Part shown: piece after piece, positions 16,829-26,030 of the stretch | Layout: every line of letters starts with the position of its first letter | How positions within the stretch are numbered: position 1 is the stretch's first letter | From: Pseudomonadota bacterium | GTDB taxonomy: Bacteria; Desulfobacterota; Desulfobulbia; Desulfobulbales; Desulfocapsaceae | NCBI GenBank assembly: GCA_018817385.1 | Contig: JAHIUA010000075.1 | Location: 1-52,763 of the forward strand | Direction: 5' to 3' | Length of the DNA: 52,763 bases | The notes under the pieces: generated by a model | Told to the model about the DNA's origin: nothing | Seen by the model: the letters and a program-made list of their open reading frames with translations, nothing else | The model's database searches: none | Position numbers and translations under genes: made by a program

Positions 16829-17275
16829 AAGGAGCAAAAAATAAAATTGTTACGCCGAAGGGTTAAGAACACTCTTGGCCAGCCTGGTCGCAGAGAAACC
16901 AGACAAAAAAACAGCCCTCTTCCCCTGCCCCTGAACGCACCTGGCTCTGGCCGCTGTGCTGACTGCCGGCCCTTTGGATACCAGGCAATTCCCCCACAAT
17001 CTGAACATATCCAACATGTTTCCATCGCCTATCCCCTGTATAATTCAGGAGACAGCTGTGTAGTTACAATGAAAACCCAAAAACAAAAAGAAAAAACAAA
17101 CCTATTTCTCCAACAAATCCTTGACTTTTATTATCCCCACCTTTATAAAGTGGTTATGTATAAAAATTTGTACCTGACAACTTTTTTGTACATCTTTTGC
17201 TGCTTATAGACACTGGACAGGGAAGAGTTTCTTTGTCCCATTAAAAATCATCTTACTTATTTAAGGAGAGAAGAG
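16829..17275. other. Intergenic region upstream of the porin
   Basis: No gene is supported; a plus-strand open frame at 16847-17209 has no protein-like signature. The right part is AT-rich and carries the promoter at 17121-17149 and a roughly 120-base untranslated leader for the porin gene. Confidence 0.6.
17121..17149 (+). promoter_or_regulatory. Strong sigma70-type promoter of the porin gene
   Basis: TTGACT at 17121-17126, a 17-base spacer, and TATAAA at 17144-17149. This is close to the full consensus and fits a highly expressed outer-membrane porin. The start codon is 127 bases further on, leaving a long leader. Confidence 0.7.
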
Positions 17276-18583
17276 ATGAAAAAAGTATTTTCTACCGTCG
17301 CAGCCCTGGGTTTGGTTGCCGGCATCGCCACCAGCGCCGCTGCTCTGGAGCTGAAAGTATCCGGCGAATACATCCTCGATGGCTTTTCTATCAGTGATGG
17401 CCTGGGCATCAATGCTGGCAACGGCGTCCAGATGTGGGATGATCCTGAAAACGAAGGCGACAGAAATGCCTGGTTTGAGCACAAATTCCAGACCGACGCT
17501 GATCTGATCGTCAACGATAACGTGACCATCAAATCCCGTATCCGCTTTATCGACTGGGGTATCTGGGGAAGCCAGGATGACACCAATGTCAGCGACGGCA
17601 ATAACTTCACCGTCCGTCGTCTGTGGATGGTCTACAAATCACCCATCGGTAACTGGGAAATCGGCCGTCGTCCTGCCGGTGCCTGGGAGAACGCCTTCGT
17701 CAACAGCGGTACCCGTGCCGATCGTATCATGTGGGTCAATCAGCTTACCGATACTTTCAAAATGTACGCCTTCTACCAGAAGACCACTGAGACCGACTCT
17801 TACGGTGCCGACGATGGTCTCGACTACGACTACTACGAGGTCTACGGTGCCTTTACCGGTTACGGAAAGACCTCCCTTGCTGGCGGTTACTACGACAACC
17901 AGATGAATGACGTACCCTATGGTTCTACCACAGACAGATGGCGCATCAAGGGCTACGGTGACTACCAGTTCACCGATATGCTCGGTCTTGAGGTGGAGTT
18001 TGACTACATCAACGGACAAACCGAGTATAACAACAGTGACGCTGAAGATAGGGACATCTCCGGTTTTGCCTTCATGGCTGACCTGCAGGCTGACTTTGGT
18101 GCCGCCAAGGCCAACTTCATGTACTTCTACATCTCTGGCGATGACGATGCCACCGACAATGATTCTGAAGCCTACAGCGTAAGTGGTGGTACCGGTGCCG
18201 ACTTCGAGCCTCTGTACATCCTCACCGGTGCCAAGGTTTCTCTCCTGAACAACGATATGGGTTCAGATAACGAATATGGTGTAGCTGTTCGTACTGCAGG
18301 TGCCCATGGTTTCGTTGGCGCTGCTGACTTCCAGGCCACTGAGAAAATCGGCCTCCACGGCGCCCTTGGTTATGCCATGGCTGCTGCTGAGATGGAAGGA
18401 TTTGACAATGACTACGGCTGGGAAGTTGATCTCGGTGCAAGCTACAAACTGCTCGACAACCTGACCTATAACCTGCACTTCGGTTACCTGGCCAGCGGAG
18501 ATTTCTTCAAGGGTAACAATGACTTGGGATACGACGCCAATGACGTCACTCTCCTCTACAACAACCTGAGCATGACCTTCTAA
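17276..18583 (+). CDS. Outer-membrane porin (Desulfovibrio-type homotrimeric porin family)
   Basis: 435 residues. A signal peptide (MKKVFSTVAALGLVAGIATS, cut near AAALE) is followed by a beta-barrel sequence rich in aromatic residues, glycine and aspartate, ending in the phenylalanine of NLSMTF. The early part (LKVSGEYILDGFSISDG, a strand near VTIKSRIRFIDWG) resembles the major homotrimeric porins of sulfate reducers. It should form passive pores for small solutes. An AAGGAGAG ribosome site lies just before the ATG; promoter and terminator are both strong. The codon use is more biased than in neighbouring genes (GGT, GAC, CTG), as in highly expressed genes. Confidence 0.85.
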   Translation: MKKVFSTVAALGLVAGIATSAAALELKVSGEYILDGFSISDGLGINAGNGVQMWDDPENEGDRNAWFEHKFQTDADLIVNDNVTIKSRIRFIDWGIWGSQDDTNVSDGNNFTVRRLWMVYKSPIGNWEIGRRPAGAWENAFVNSGTRADRIMWVNQLTDTFKMYAFYQKTTETDSYGADDGLDYDYYEVYGAFTGYGKTSLAGGYYDNQMNDVPYGSTTDRWRIKGYGDYQFTDMLGLEVEFDYINGQTEYNNSDAEDRDISGFAFMADLQADFGAAKANFMYFYISGDDDATDNDSEAYSVSGGTGADFEPLYILTGAKVSLLNNDMGSDNEYGVAVRTAGAHGFVGAADFQATEKIGLHGALGYAMAAAEMEGFDNDYGWEVDLGASYKLLDNLTYNLHFGYLASGDFFKGNNDLGYDANDVTLLYNNLSMTF

Positions 18584-18616
18584 GAATCTTTTGATTCAAG
18601 AACCACTGCTTAGCTA

Positions 18617-18651
18617 TCCCCTGTCGCGTTTTTGGCGACAGGGGATTTTTT
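18617..18651 (+). terminator. Intrinsic terminator of the porin gene
   Basis: Arms TCCCCTGTCGC (18617-18627) and GCGACAGGGGA (18635-18645), followed by a T-run. It closes the single-gene porin transcript. Confidence 0.92.
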
Positions 18652-18681
18652 ATTTCAAGTAAGACCTTTCAATGTGATGTT

Positions 18682-19257
18682 ATGGAATTTGAGAGAGCCA
18701 GCCAGAGCAAGGGCGAACTGCGGGCCGCTCTAAAAAAGATCCGCCGCAACCCCCATGCAAACGTCCACAAGGGGAAGCTGATTCTCTCACCCGAAGTGTT
18801 CACCACGGCGGGATGCGAAACCAATGTCGTCATCAGCCCCTTTTCCATCCTCGACTGTACCGGTTCCATCTATATCGGCCCCTGGTGTAATTTCGGGGCC
18901 CGCAGTCGGATCTACACCCATGATCACTGCCACCAGGGCAGGGTCCCGCTCCTGACTCTCCAAGAAAAATATGGGGTCATCTGGCAGGACAAATATATTG
19001 GCCGTGATGTCTGGATTCATGAAAATGCCAGTGTCCTCTATCAGGCCTCTTTTCTGCCCGACGGTTTTATCCTTGGTGCCGGCTCCGTACTGACCAGAAA
19101 CCCAGGTCCCTACGAGATATGGGCAGGAGTCCCGGCGAAAAAGATCGCTGAGCGCCAAGATCTCTCTCCCACCGAGATCGCGGCCTGCTTCCAACAGCCC
19201 CGATTCCAATTAGAAGAATATCTGGCGCTGGAAAAACTTGAGGACAGCAAATTTTAA
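18682..19257 (+). CDS. Hexapeptide-repeat acyltransferase
   Basis: 191 residues with a left-handed beta-helix pattern: CETNVVISPFSILDCTG, IYIGPWCNFGARSRIYTHDH (with the histidine pair near the active site), GRDVWIHENASVLY and ILGAGSVLTRNPGPYEIWAG, then VPAKKI. This is the general plan of O-acetyltransferases such as WcaF and CysE relatives that acetylate sugars. It stands 272 bases before the glycosyltransferase cluster on the same strand, so it may modify the glycan made there; that is inference. No good ribosome site is visible before the ATG. Confidence 0.82.
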   Translation: MEFERASQSKGELRAALKKIRRNPHANVHKGKLILSPEVFTTAGCETNVVISPFSILDCTGSIYIGPWCNFGARSRIYTHDHCHQGRVPLLTLQEKYGVIWQDKYIGRDVWIHENASVLYQASFLPDGFILGAGSVLTRNPGPYEIWAGVPAKKIAERQDLSPTEIAACFQQPRFQLEEYLALEKLEDSKF

Positions 19258-19529
19258 TTTCCCTTTCTTCCTCTTTGCCAATAGATTAGAACTGATGGGG
19301 TCGTCGGAGAGAAACAAGGAGGGTGAAGACGCTGCATCTCCTTCACTGTACCCACTCTTCTCTCACCGTTACATACGCGAGGCCATAAAAGATACCATGA
19401 AATTCACAGGTCATGGCCATACCCACTGACGCTAACTAACTGTAATGACTCGCTGTCGCTCCTGTATCGGAACTGCAAGCGCTGAACATTTCAAGGAAAA
19501 CAAGTTCACTGGAACAACTCATCTCTGCC

Positions 19530-20726
19530 ATGTCTGACTCCCCCATCTATAATATTCTCATGTATTCCCATGACACCTATGGGCTCGGACATATCAGACG
19601 TTCCATGGCCATTGCCAGTCATCTATCCGGGAAAGATGTCAATATTCTCATCCTTACCGGCTCCCCCATAGCGGGTCGCTTTACCTTTCCTGAGCAGGTC
19701 GATTTTGTTCGTATCCCCGGAATGATCAAAAAAACCAACGATGAGTACCACTCTCTTTCCATTCGTATAGATCCCAACCAGGCCCTGACCATCAGAAAAA
19801 ATATCATTGCCGCCACGGCCAAGGCCTTTAAGCCCGACCTCTTTATTGTCGACAAAGAACCGCTTGGTCTGAAGCGAGAAGTCCTTCCCACCTTGAAGTG
19901 GCTGCGAAGATTCTTGCCCGCCACCAGGACGATACTCGGTCTTCGGGATATCCTTGATGAGGCCCCTGTGGTGCGCAGGGACTGGCTGGAAAAAGATGTT
20001 TACCGCTATCTGGAAGAACTGTATGACGAAATCTGGGTCTACGGCAACCAGGAAATCTACGACCCGGTTTCCGAGTATCAGATCCCCTCTCAACTGGAAC
20101 CAAAGATACGCTTTACCGGCTATATTCCCCGAAAACAATGGCCAGCTAACGTGCGCCGCAAGATCCGCAAAGGATACCGAGTTCTCGATGAGGATACCTT
20201 TGTCCTGGTTACCACCGGAGGTGGAGGTGACGGATGTGAACTCCTGGAGCACTACCTTGCCATGCACGATTTTTACCCCACCTCTCTCCCCTTCAAATCG
20301 GTGATAATCACTGGACCCTTCATGCCTAAATCCAGCCGGGAACAGATCAAAAAAAGGGCGAAACGGTACGGCATCAAATCGCTGCCTTTTCACCCACGCA
20401 TGGAACAGGTGATCGCCGCCGCCGATCTCGTTATCTCCATGGGAGGCTACAACACTATCTGTGAAATCCTCAGTCAACAGACTCCGGCCCTCATTATTCC
20501 CCGGGAAACGCCAAGAAAAGAACAACTGATTCGAGCCGAGAAATTAACCGAACAGGGATTGATTGACTATATCCCCTGGAAGGAAATGTCGGCCCAGCTC
20601 CTTCGGGAAAAAATATTCACCATACTCGGCAACAGTACCCAATTTAAAAAGAGCATGGCTTCCTTTCAACTTTCGGGTCTGGACACCATGCGCAACAGAG
20701 TAGAACATTTCAAAGATCAGCCATGA
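19530..20726 (+). CDS. Glycosyltransferase, MurG-like (GT-B, GT28-type)
   Basis: 398 residues. The N-terminal lobe starts MYSHDTYGLGHIRRS, with the glycine-rich acceptor-side loop, and the C-terminal lobe holds VTTGGGGDG and SMGGYNTICEIL, the nucleotide-sugar binding features shared with MurG-like enzymes. It should transfer a sugar from a UDP-type donor; neither donor nor acceptor can be named. Its stop overlaps the next start (ATGA, 20723). It is a relative of the gene at 23803 in the same cluster, which shares the GYNT signature and a similar N-terminus (GLGHIRRS against GIGHFHRS). Confidence 0.83.
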   Translation: MSDSPIYNILMYSHDTYGLGHIRRSMAIASHLSGKDVNILILTGSPIAGRFTFPEQVDFVRIPGMIKKTNDEYHSLSIRIDPNQALTIRKNIIAATAKAFKPDLFIVDKEPLGLKREVLPTLKWLRRFLPATRTILGLRDILDEAPVVRRDWLEKDVYRYLEELYDEIWVYGNQEIYDPVSEYQIPSQLEPKIRFTGYIPRKQWPANVRRKIRKGYRVLDEDTFVLVTTGGGGDGCELLEHYLAMHDFYPTSLPFKSVIITGPFMPKSSREQIKKRAKRYGIKSLPFHPRMEQVIAAADLVISMGGYNTICEILSQQTPALIIPRETPRKEQLIRAEKLTEQGLIDYIPWKEMSAQLLREKIFTILGNSTQFKKSMASFQLSGLDTMRNRVEHFKDQP

Positions 20727-22015
20727 ATGCGGCCGCCTCCCCCTCAACCCTTGGCTATATCCTGAAGGGATATCCTCGTATTTCGGAAACATTTATCTCC
20801 AACGAGATACTCCTCCTGGAACAACTGGGCTATCGCTTACGCCTTTTCCCCATGCGTCATCCCCGGGAAACCTTCTGTCACGATTCTGTAAAACAGATCA
20901 AGGCCAGAGTGGATTACCTCCCCACCGAACTCCTCCTGGACTTCCCCCGCCTGCTCTCTGCCAATATATTGCTGGCAGGTAAACGTCCAGCCCAGTTCCG
21001 TGAGGGCTTGGCCCTGGCCGGCCGGCGCTACCACAGAAACGGCAAACTGGCCACTTTTAAACATCTCCTCCAGGCTGGATTCCTCACCCAGAACCACCTC
21101 CTCAAAGATCCCTCCCTGACCCACCTGCACGGACATTTTGCCCATTCACCCACTTCGGTGACCATGTTTGCCTCCCTGCTTTCCGGGTGCTCATTCAGTT
21201 TTACGGCCCATGCCAAGGATATCTACACCTCGAACCCAGAGCAGCTTCTGGAAAAAATCGAGAGAGCAAGCTTTGTGGTCACCTGTACCGACTACAACCG
21301 TCGTTATCTCAGACAATTGGCCCCAGAGACCGATACTCCTCTCTATTGTATCTATCACGGAATCGATTTGCAGCTTTTTTCCCACACCACTGATCATTGC
21401 GATTGCGCCCCCCCCTATAAGCTGCTGACCATAGCCAGAATGACTGAAAAAAAAGGCCTTCCCACCCTCTACCAGGCCCTACGGATACTCAAAGACAAGG
21501 GTGTGCAGTTCAGCCATACGCTCATTGGCGACGGCGATGAGCGCGACAAGCTGCTGCAGCTGATCACCGATCTCGGCTTGGATGAATGCTGTCACTGGCT
21601 CGGCACCAGAAGCCACACCGATGTCCTCAAACAATTTACAGAGAGCGACCTCTTTGTCCTGGCATGTGAAATTGCCGCCAACGGAGACCGGGACGGGATT
21701 CCCAATGTCCTGGTGGAAAGTCTGGCCATGGGTGTACCGGCTCTGTCGACAGCTGTGTCAGCCATTCCCGAAATCCTCATTCACCAGAAGACCGGGCTCA
21801 CCGTACCGCCAGGTGAACCCCAGATCCTGGCCGCAACCATTGAGGAGATCCTTCTCGATAAAGAGTTGCGGCAACGGCTGATTGCGGCAGGGGCCGAACA
21901 CACCAGGCACGCCTTCGACAACCGCTCTCTGGTCGCTGAACTGGGGAGGATCTTTGCCAAACAACTGGCAAGCTGCGAGCAGAAGGTGCTCTCGGCCTCG
22001 CCATACGACTCCTGA
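20723..22015 (+). CDS. Glycosyltransferase family 4
   Basis: 430 residues with a GT-B fold. C-terminal lobe marks are LTIARMTEKKGL, LIGDGDERDKL, DGIPNVLVESLAMGVPALST and a final helix. The acidic motif around ESLAMG matches the EX7E region of retaining GT4 enzymes. The N-terminus (YILKGYPRISETFISNEI) resembles colanic-acid type WcaL/AmsK transferases. The start overlaps the previous stop by four bases, so the genes are translated together. Probable role: adding a sugar to a surface polysaccharide on the cytoplasmic face. Confidence 0.87.
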   Translation: MNAAASPSTLGYILKGYPRISETFISNEILLLEQLGYRLRLFPMRHPRETFCHDSVKQIKARVDYLPTELLLDFPRLLSANILLAGKRPAQFREGLALAGRRYHRNGKLATFKHLLQAGFLTQNHLLKDPSLTHLHGHFAHSPTSVTMFASLLSGCSFSFTAHAKDIYTSNPEQLLEKIERASFVVTCTDYNRRYLRQLAPETDTPLYCIYHGIDLQLFSHTTDHCDCAPPYKLLTIARMTEKKGLPTLYQALRILKDKGVQFSHTLIGDGDERDKLLQLITDLGLDECCHWLGTRSHTDVLKQFTESDLFVLACEIAANGDRDGIPNVLVESLAMGVPALSTAVSAIPEILIHQKTGLTVPPGEPQILAATIEEILLDKELRQRLIAAGAEHTRHAFDNRSLVAELGRIFAKQLASCEQKVLSASPYDS

Positions 22016-22035
22016 TCCTTCTCGGCCACGGAATC

Positions 22036-23151
22036 ATGCGCATCTGTTTTTACGCCCCTTTCAAACCCCTGGGACACCCTCACCCCTCCGGAGATCGGAT
22101 CATAGCCAGCGGCCTTTATGACTTCCTGGTCGCCCGGGGTCACCAGGTGATGATCGCCAGTACCCTGCGCAGCCGCTGGATCTATTGGAAACCCTGGCTT
22201 TTCCCGGCTATTGGCAAAGAGTTCTTCACAACTTCTCACCGTATTCGTGATTTTTCACCTGATCTGTGGCTGACCTATCACAGCTATTACAAGGCCCCGG
22301 ACCTCCTCGGCCCCCTGCTCTGTCACAGATTCAACCTTCCTTACTTTATTTTTCAGGGCATTTATTCCAGTAAACAACGGCGCAGTCTGCGTGGATTCCC
22401 CGGTTTCTTTCTCAATCGCTGGGCCCTGCTCAAGACCAAGCACCTCTTCACCAACAGGCTTCAGGATCGAAAAAATCTCCTCCGTATCCTTGATGCTGAC
22501 CGTCTCAGTTATATCAGGCCAGGTATCTTCCCCGAACACTTTTCTGCCAACCAAGAGGCCGGATTGCTGATGCGCCGGCAGTGGCAGCTGGGAGAAGAAC
22601 CGCTGCTCCTCAGTGCAGCCATGTTCCGTCCGGATGTCAAGACCCAGGGACTTCTGTGGATGATCACCGCCTTGGCCAAACTGGCCGCCCAGGGCCTGCC
22701 CTTCAAACTGGTGATCGCCGGAGACGGCAGTGAACGCGAGACCCTGATGAGACATGCCCAAAGACTTCTTCCCGACCGTGTCCTTTTTGTGGGTCGAATC
22801 GAGCGGGCCGAGATGTACCGCTTCTATTCCGCAGGAGATCTCTTTGTCTTTCCCGGGATCAGGGAATCACTGGGAATGGTTTTTCTTGAGGCCCAGTCCT
22901 GCGGTCTGCCGGTAGTCGCCTTTGATAATGGCGGCATACCTGAAGTGGTGGAACAGGGCAGAACCGCCCTGCTCGCAGAAGCCTTTAATGAAGATGCATT
23001 CAATGCTGCTGTCCAAACCCTGCTCCTTGATCCGGCGAAGCGTAAGGAGATGGGAAATGCTGCCGCCCGGCATGTCCGCCGCGACCACGATCTGGACCAC
23101 AATTACCTCGAATTCGAACACATCCTGATTCACCATGCACAGACTGCTTAA
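22036..23151 (+). CDS. Glycosyltransferase family 4
   Basis: 371 residues. It begins MRICFYAPFKPLGHPHPSGD, typical for GT4 N-terminal lobes, and continues with LLSAAMFRPDVKTQG, VIAGDGSERETL and the donor site ESLGMVFLEAQSCGLPVVAF with both glutamates of EX7E. It lies 20 bases after the previous transferase and overlaps the phosphatase gene by 17 bases. Donor and acceptor sugars are unknown. Confidence 0.87.
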   Translation: MRICFYAPFKPLGHPHPSGDRIIASGLYDFLVARGHQVMIASTLRSRWIYWKPWLFPAIGKEFFTTSHRIRDFSPDLWLTYHSYYKAPDLLGPLLCHRFNLPYFIFQGIYSSKQRRSLRGFPGFFLNRWALLKTKHLFTNRLQDRKNLLRILDADRLSYIRPGIFPEHFSANQEAGLLMRRQWQLGEEPLLLSAAMFRPDVKTQGLLWMITALAKLAAQGLPFKLVIAGDGSERETLMRHAQRLLPDRVLFVGRIERAEMYRFYSAGDLFVFPGIRESLGMVFLEAQSCGLPVVAFDNGGIPEVVEQGRTALLAEAFNEDAFNAAVQTLLLDPAKRKEMGNAAARHVRRDHDLDHNYLEFEHILIHHAQTA

Positions 23152-23806
23152 CCAACACTCTCCCCTGGCAGCCGGGACAACTGTCCTGGCCCTGCTACGT
23201 CATGGAAAGACCCTGTGGAACGAAGAAGGGAGGATTCAGGGCCGCCAGGATTCACCACTCTCTCCTGCAGGGATCAAGCAGGTTCAGGAATGGGCCCGCT
23301 TCCTCAGACACTACGAGGTCGACCATATCATAGCCAGCGACCTGGGGAGGGTCCGGGAAACCGTGTCTCTCCTGCAAAAGGACCTTGACAAGGTCTCCAT
23401 TGAATGGAACCCTGCACTGCGAGAACAGTCCTGGGGAAGATGGGAAGGAAAGACCTTTGCTGAACTCAACACTACGGAAGGAAAAGAACTGGCAGCCCAG
23501 ATCCGGGCCGGGTGGGATTTTTGTCCTCCGGCGGGGGAGAACAGAAGAGAGGTACTGGAGCGTGCTCTCCCCGTCATCCATGCGGCGATACGGCACTGGC
23601 CAGGCAAACGAGTCCTTATTGTCTGCCATGAAGGCATAATCAAATCGCTGATCTATCACCTGACCAAGCGGGCCTTTCTTCCCGAGGAAAGAAAGCTCCT
23701 GCACAAACGGGAACTCCACCTCCTGCACGGCACTGGCAACGCCCTCTGCATCGGAGCCCTCAACATCTTGCAGACCATGAAAAAAAGGAGCGAACAGCGA
23801 TCATGA
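23135..23806 (+). CDS. Histidine phosphatase family protein
   Basis: 223 residues. The catalytic RHG motif is in ALLRHGKTLWNEEGRIQGR, and the second histidine is in VCHEGIIKSL. The LWNEEGRIQG pattern is shared with phosphoglycerate mutase-like and alpha-ribazole-type phosphatases. Within a glycosyltransferase operon it most likely removes phosphate from a sugar or a lipid-linked intermediate; this is inference from context. It overlaps both neighbours (17 bases upstream, 4 bases downstream), which argues for a shared pathway. Confidence 0.85.
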   Translation: MHRLLNQHSPLAAGTTVLALLRHGKTLWNEEGRIQGRQDSPLSPAGIKQVQEWARFLRHYEVDHIIASDLGRVRETVSLLQKDLDKVSIEWNPALREQSWGRWEGKTFAELNTTEGKELAAQIRAGWDFCPPAGENRREVLERALPVIHAAIRHWPGKRVLIVCHEGIIKSLIYHLTKRAFLPEERKLLHKRELHLLHGTGNALCIGALNILQTMKKRSEQRS

Positions 23807-24978
23807 AAATTGCCTGCTACTGTCAGCATGTTCTCGGCATAGGACATTTTCATCGCAGCCTCGAAATCTGTCGGGCCCTGGCCGAAGATCATGACACAGT
23901 CATGATCCTTGGAGGCCCGGAAGTTCCTCTGCCGAAAACAGCAGTCCGTTTTTTGAAACTTCCCGGTCTGCAAATGGACAAGGAGTTTCGTCACCTCCTG
24001 CCCTGCCAGGCAGGAAGTGAGCTTGAAAAGATAAAGCTTGAGCGCAAACGACAGCTCTTTGCCTTTTTCACAGACTTTCAACCAGATATCTTTCTTGTGG
24101 AACTCTATCCCTTTGGCCGTAAGGCCTTTGCTTTCGAACTTGATCCTATCCTGAACGGCATTGGTGCTGGAAGTCTCCCCCCCTGCCTCCGCCTCTGCAG
24201 TCTCCGCGACATCCTTGTCGAAAAAAAGGACAAACAGAAATACGAAGAACGAGTCCTCCATATCCTCAATACCTCATTTGAGGGTTTGCTTATCCATTCC
24301 GATCCCGCCTTCATTCCTCTGGAAACCAGTTTTGAGCGCACCGACGCCATTACCGTCCCCCTCCACTACACCGGTTTTATCAGCCCACCAGCGAACAATC
24401 CAAGAAGGGGCATCGACATCCGCCAGGAACTTGAGCTGCGGGCTGACGACAAACTCATCGTCGCCAGTATCGGAGGAGGAAGCGTGGGGGCGGAACTGCT
24501 CCATGCCACTGCAGATGCGGCCGCACTTGTCGATGCCAAAGAGTCAATAAGTGTTCATCTCTTCACCGGCCCGTACAGCGACCCAGAGCTTCAGGACGAA
24601 CTGGCCAAAAGAGGGAACGACCGTATTACCATCCATGACTTCTGTGCCAACTTTCCCGACTGGCTGCAAGGTGCCGACCTCTCCATCTCCATGGCCGGCT
24701 ATAATACCTGTATGAATCTTTTGACAGCTGGTGTTCCCGCCCTTCTCTACCCATTTGGCCAGAACCGGGAGCAACGCCTGCGGGTCTCATCATTTTTGGC
24801 CACAGCCCCTTTTGCGCTCCTGGAACCAGTAGATCTGGCTCCAGCACGCCTGGCAAAAAAGATCGAAAAAATGCTCCATCTCCCCAAACAGAAAAGCAAG
24901 GCCAATCTGAACGGGGCCATATCAACTGCTCAGCTCATTGGTGCCCCTCACGCCTGGACCAGTAAGGACCAATCATGA
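23803..24978 (+). CDS. Glycosyltransferase, MurG-like (GT-B)
   Basis: 391 residues. N-terminal YCQHVLGIGHFHRS, then a long central part, and a C-terminal lobe with VASIGGGSVGAELL and SMAGYNTCMNLL plus a late LLYPFGQNREQ loop. The plan is that of the gene at 19530 but the two are well diverged. It overlaps the phosphatase and the deacetylase gene by four bases each. Probable role: transfer of a nucleotide-activated sugar in the same glycan pathway. Confidence 0.8.
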   Translation: MKIACYCQHVLGIGHFHRSLEICRALAEDHDTVMILGGPEVPLPKTAVRFLKLPGLQMDKEFRHLLPCQAGSELEKIKLERKRQLFAFFTDFQPDIFLVELYPFGRKAFAFELDPILNGIGAGSLPPCLRLCSLRDILVEKKDKQKYEERVLHILNTSFEGLLIHSDPAFIPLETSFERTDAITVPLHYTGFISPPANNPRRGIDIRQELELRADDKLIVASIGGGSVGAELLHATADAAALVDAKESISVHLFTGPYSDPELQDELAKRGNDRITIHDFCANFPDWLQGADLSISMAGYNTCMNLLTAGVPALLYPFGQNREQRLRVSSFLATAPFALLEPVDLAPARLAKKIEKMLHLPKQKSKANLNGAISTAQLIGAPHAWTSKDQS

Positions 24979-25769
24979 TTGCCTCACTTTACAAGAAACT
25001 GCCAGCGGATACGGAAAAACGTCTTCAGCTGGCTCTGGACAGGGGACTGGCCGAGGGAAAGGGAGAGGCTGAGATTTTCTTTCGTGCCGATGACATTGGC
25101 GTCCCGGGAGAGCAATTCAGTCACTTGATACAACTTTTCCTCACGGCCCGACTGCCCCTCTGTCTAGCCGTTGTTCCCAGTTGGCTCACCACCGTCCGTT
25201 GCCAACAACTCATCGGCCTCACCGGACAAAACTCTTCCCAGTGGTGCTGGCACCAGCACGGCTGGCTGCATCGGAATCATGAGTCTGAGGGCAAGAAACA
25301 GGAATTCGGGTCCAGCCGTCCTCCAAGACAACAGTGGGCTGATCTGGCCAAGGGAAAGGAGCGTCTGCTCTCCATCATGGGCAAGACCTTTTCCCCCTTT
25401 TTCACACCGCCATGGAACCGCTGCAGCCTCGACACCCTGCACGCTCTCCAAGATCTCCGATTCAGGGCGGTCTCCCGCAGCGCCGGGGCAAAACCCCTTT
25501 CCCCTCCAGGACTTCCTGATCTTCAGGTCAACACAGATCTCCACACCCGGAAAGAAGAGCATCCGGAGGAATGCCTGCACAACCTCCTGCAAGAACTTGA
25601 ATCGGGGCTCAGGGGAGGGAGGAGCGGTATCATGATTCATCACCAACGCATGGATCGAACCGCCTTTGCTTTCCTGGCTGTCCTGCTGAACCTCATTGTT
25701 TCCCACCCTAGTCTCTATCCTGTTCGCTTTCAGGAAATCAGCAAGGATCAAGCCCCAAAGAGACTCTAA
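24975..25769 (+). CDS. Polysaccharide deacetylase-like protein
   Basis: 264 residues. It carries the deacetylase-type metal and catalytic positions in EIFFRADDIG, a histidine pair region WHQHGWLH, and FTPPWNR, plus MIHHQRMD towards the end. There is no signal peptide, so it should act in the cytoplasm, perhaps on a lipid-linked or nucleotide-linked N-acetyl sugar. It is the last gene of the overlapping cluster that begins at 19530. NodB-like fold is inferred from the motifs; the substrate is unknown. Confidence 0.78.
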   Translation: MIASLYKKLPADTEKRLQLALDRGLAEGKGEAEIFFRADDIGVPGEQFSHLIQLFLTARLPLCLAVVPSWLTTVRCQQLIGLTGQNSSQWCWHQHGWLHRNHESEGKKQEFGSSRPPRQQWADLAKGKERLLSIMGKTFSPFFTPPWNRCSLDTLHALQDLRFRAVSRSAGAKPLSPPGLPDLQVNTDLHTRKEEHPEECLHNLLQELESGLRGGRSGIMIHHQRMDRTAFAFLAVLLNLIVSHPSLYPVRFQEISKDQAPKRL

Positions 25770-25787
25770 GAAAAAAACAGCCTCACA

Positions 25788-25817
25788 TTGACAAAAACGG
25801 TTGAGAAACGTTATGCT
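25788..25817 (+). promoter_or_regulatory. Candidate sigma70-type promoter before the hybrid kinase
   Basis: TTGACA at 25788-25793, 18-base spacer, TATGCT at 25812-25817. The gene start chosen at 26031 would leave a leader of about 200 bases. Confidence 0.5.
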
Positions 25818-26030
25818 TTTCTCGAGGATGAACGATTGAATGGTGGCCACAGCTCAGCGGTGCTGGCATATGTTGGGCTAGCCCCCTGAACGGGTCATTT
25901 CTGCCAGGACCCCAGATTGGCGGCGAGGATTTCTCCATGGAGACCTCTTCCACCCTTCAGCATTCAGTATTCTCGGTGCGCCATTCGATACTCAAGAACG
26001 TCAACCTGTGGCCCTGTTCAGCAGAAATAT

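Noticed and set aside
16847-17209. 120-codon open frame upstream of the porin
   Set aside because: Composition is not protein-like, and the frame contains the porin promoter.
19623-20525. 300-codon open frame on the minus strand
   Set aside because: Antisense shadow of the glycosyltransferase at 19530, with no motif of its own.
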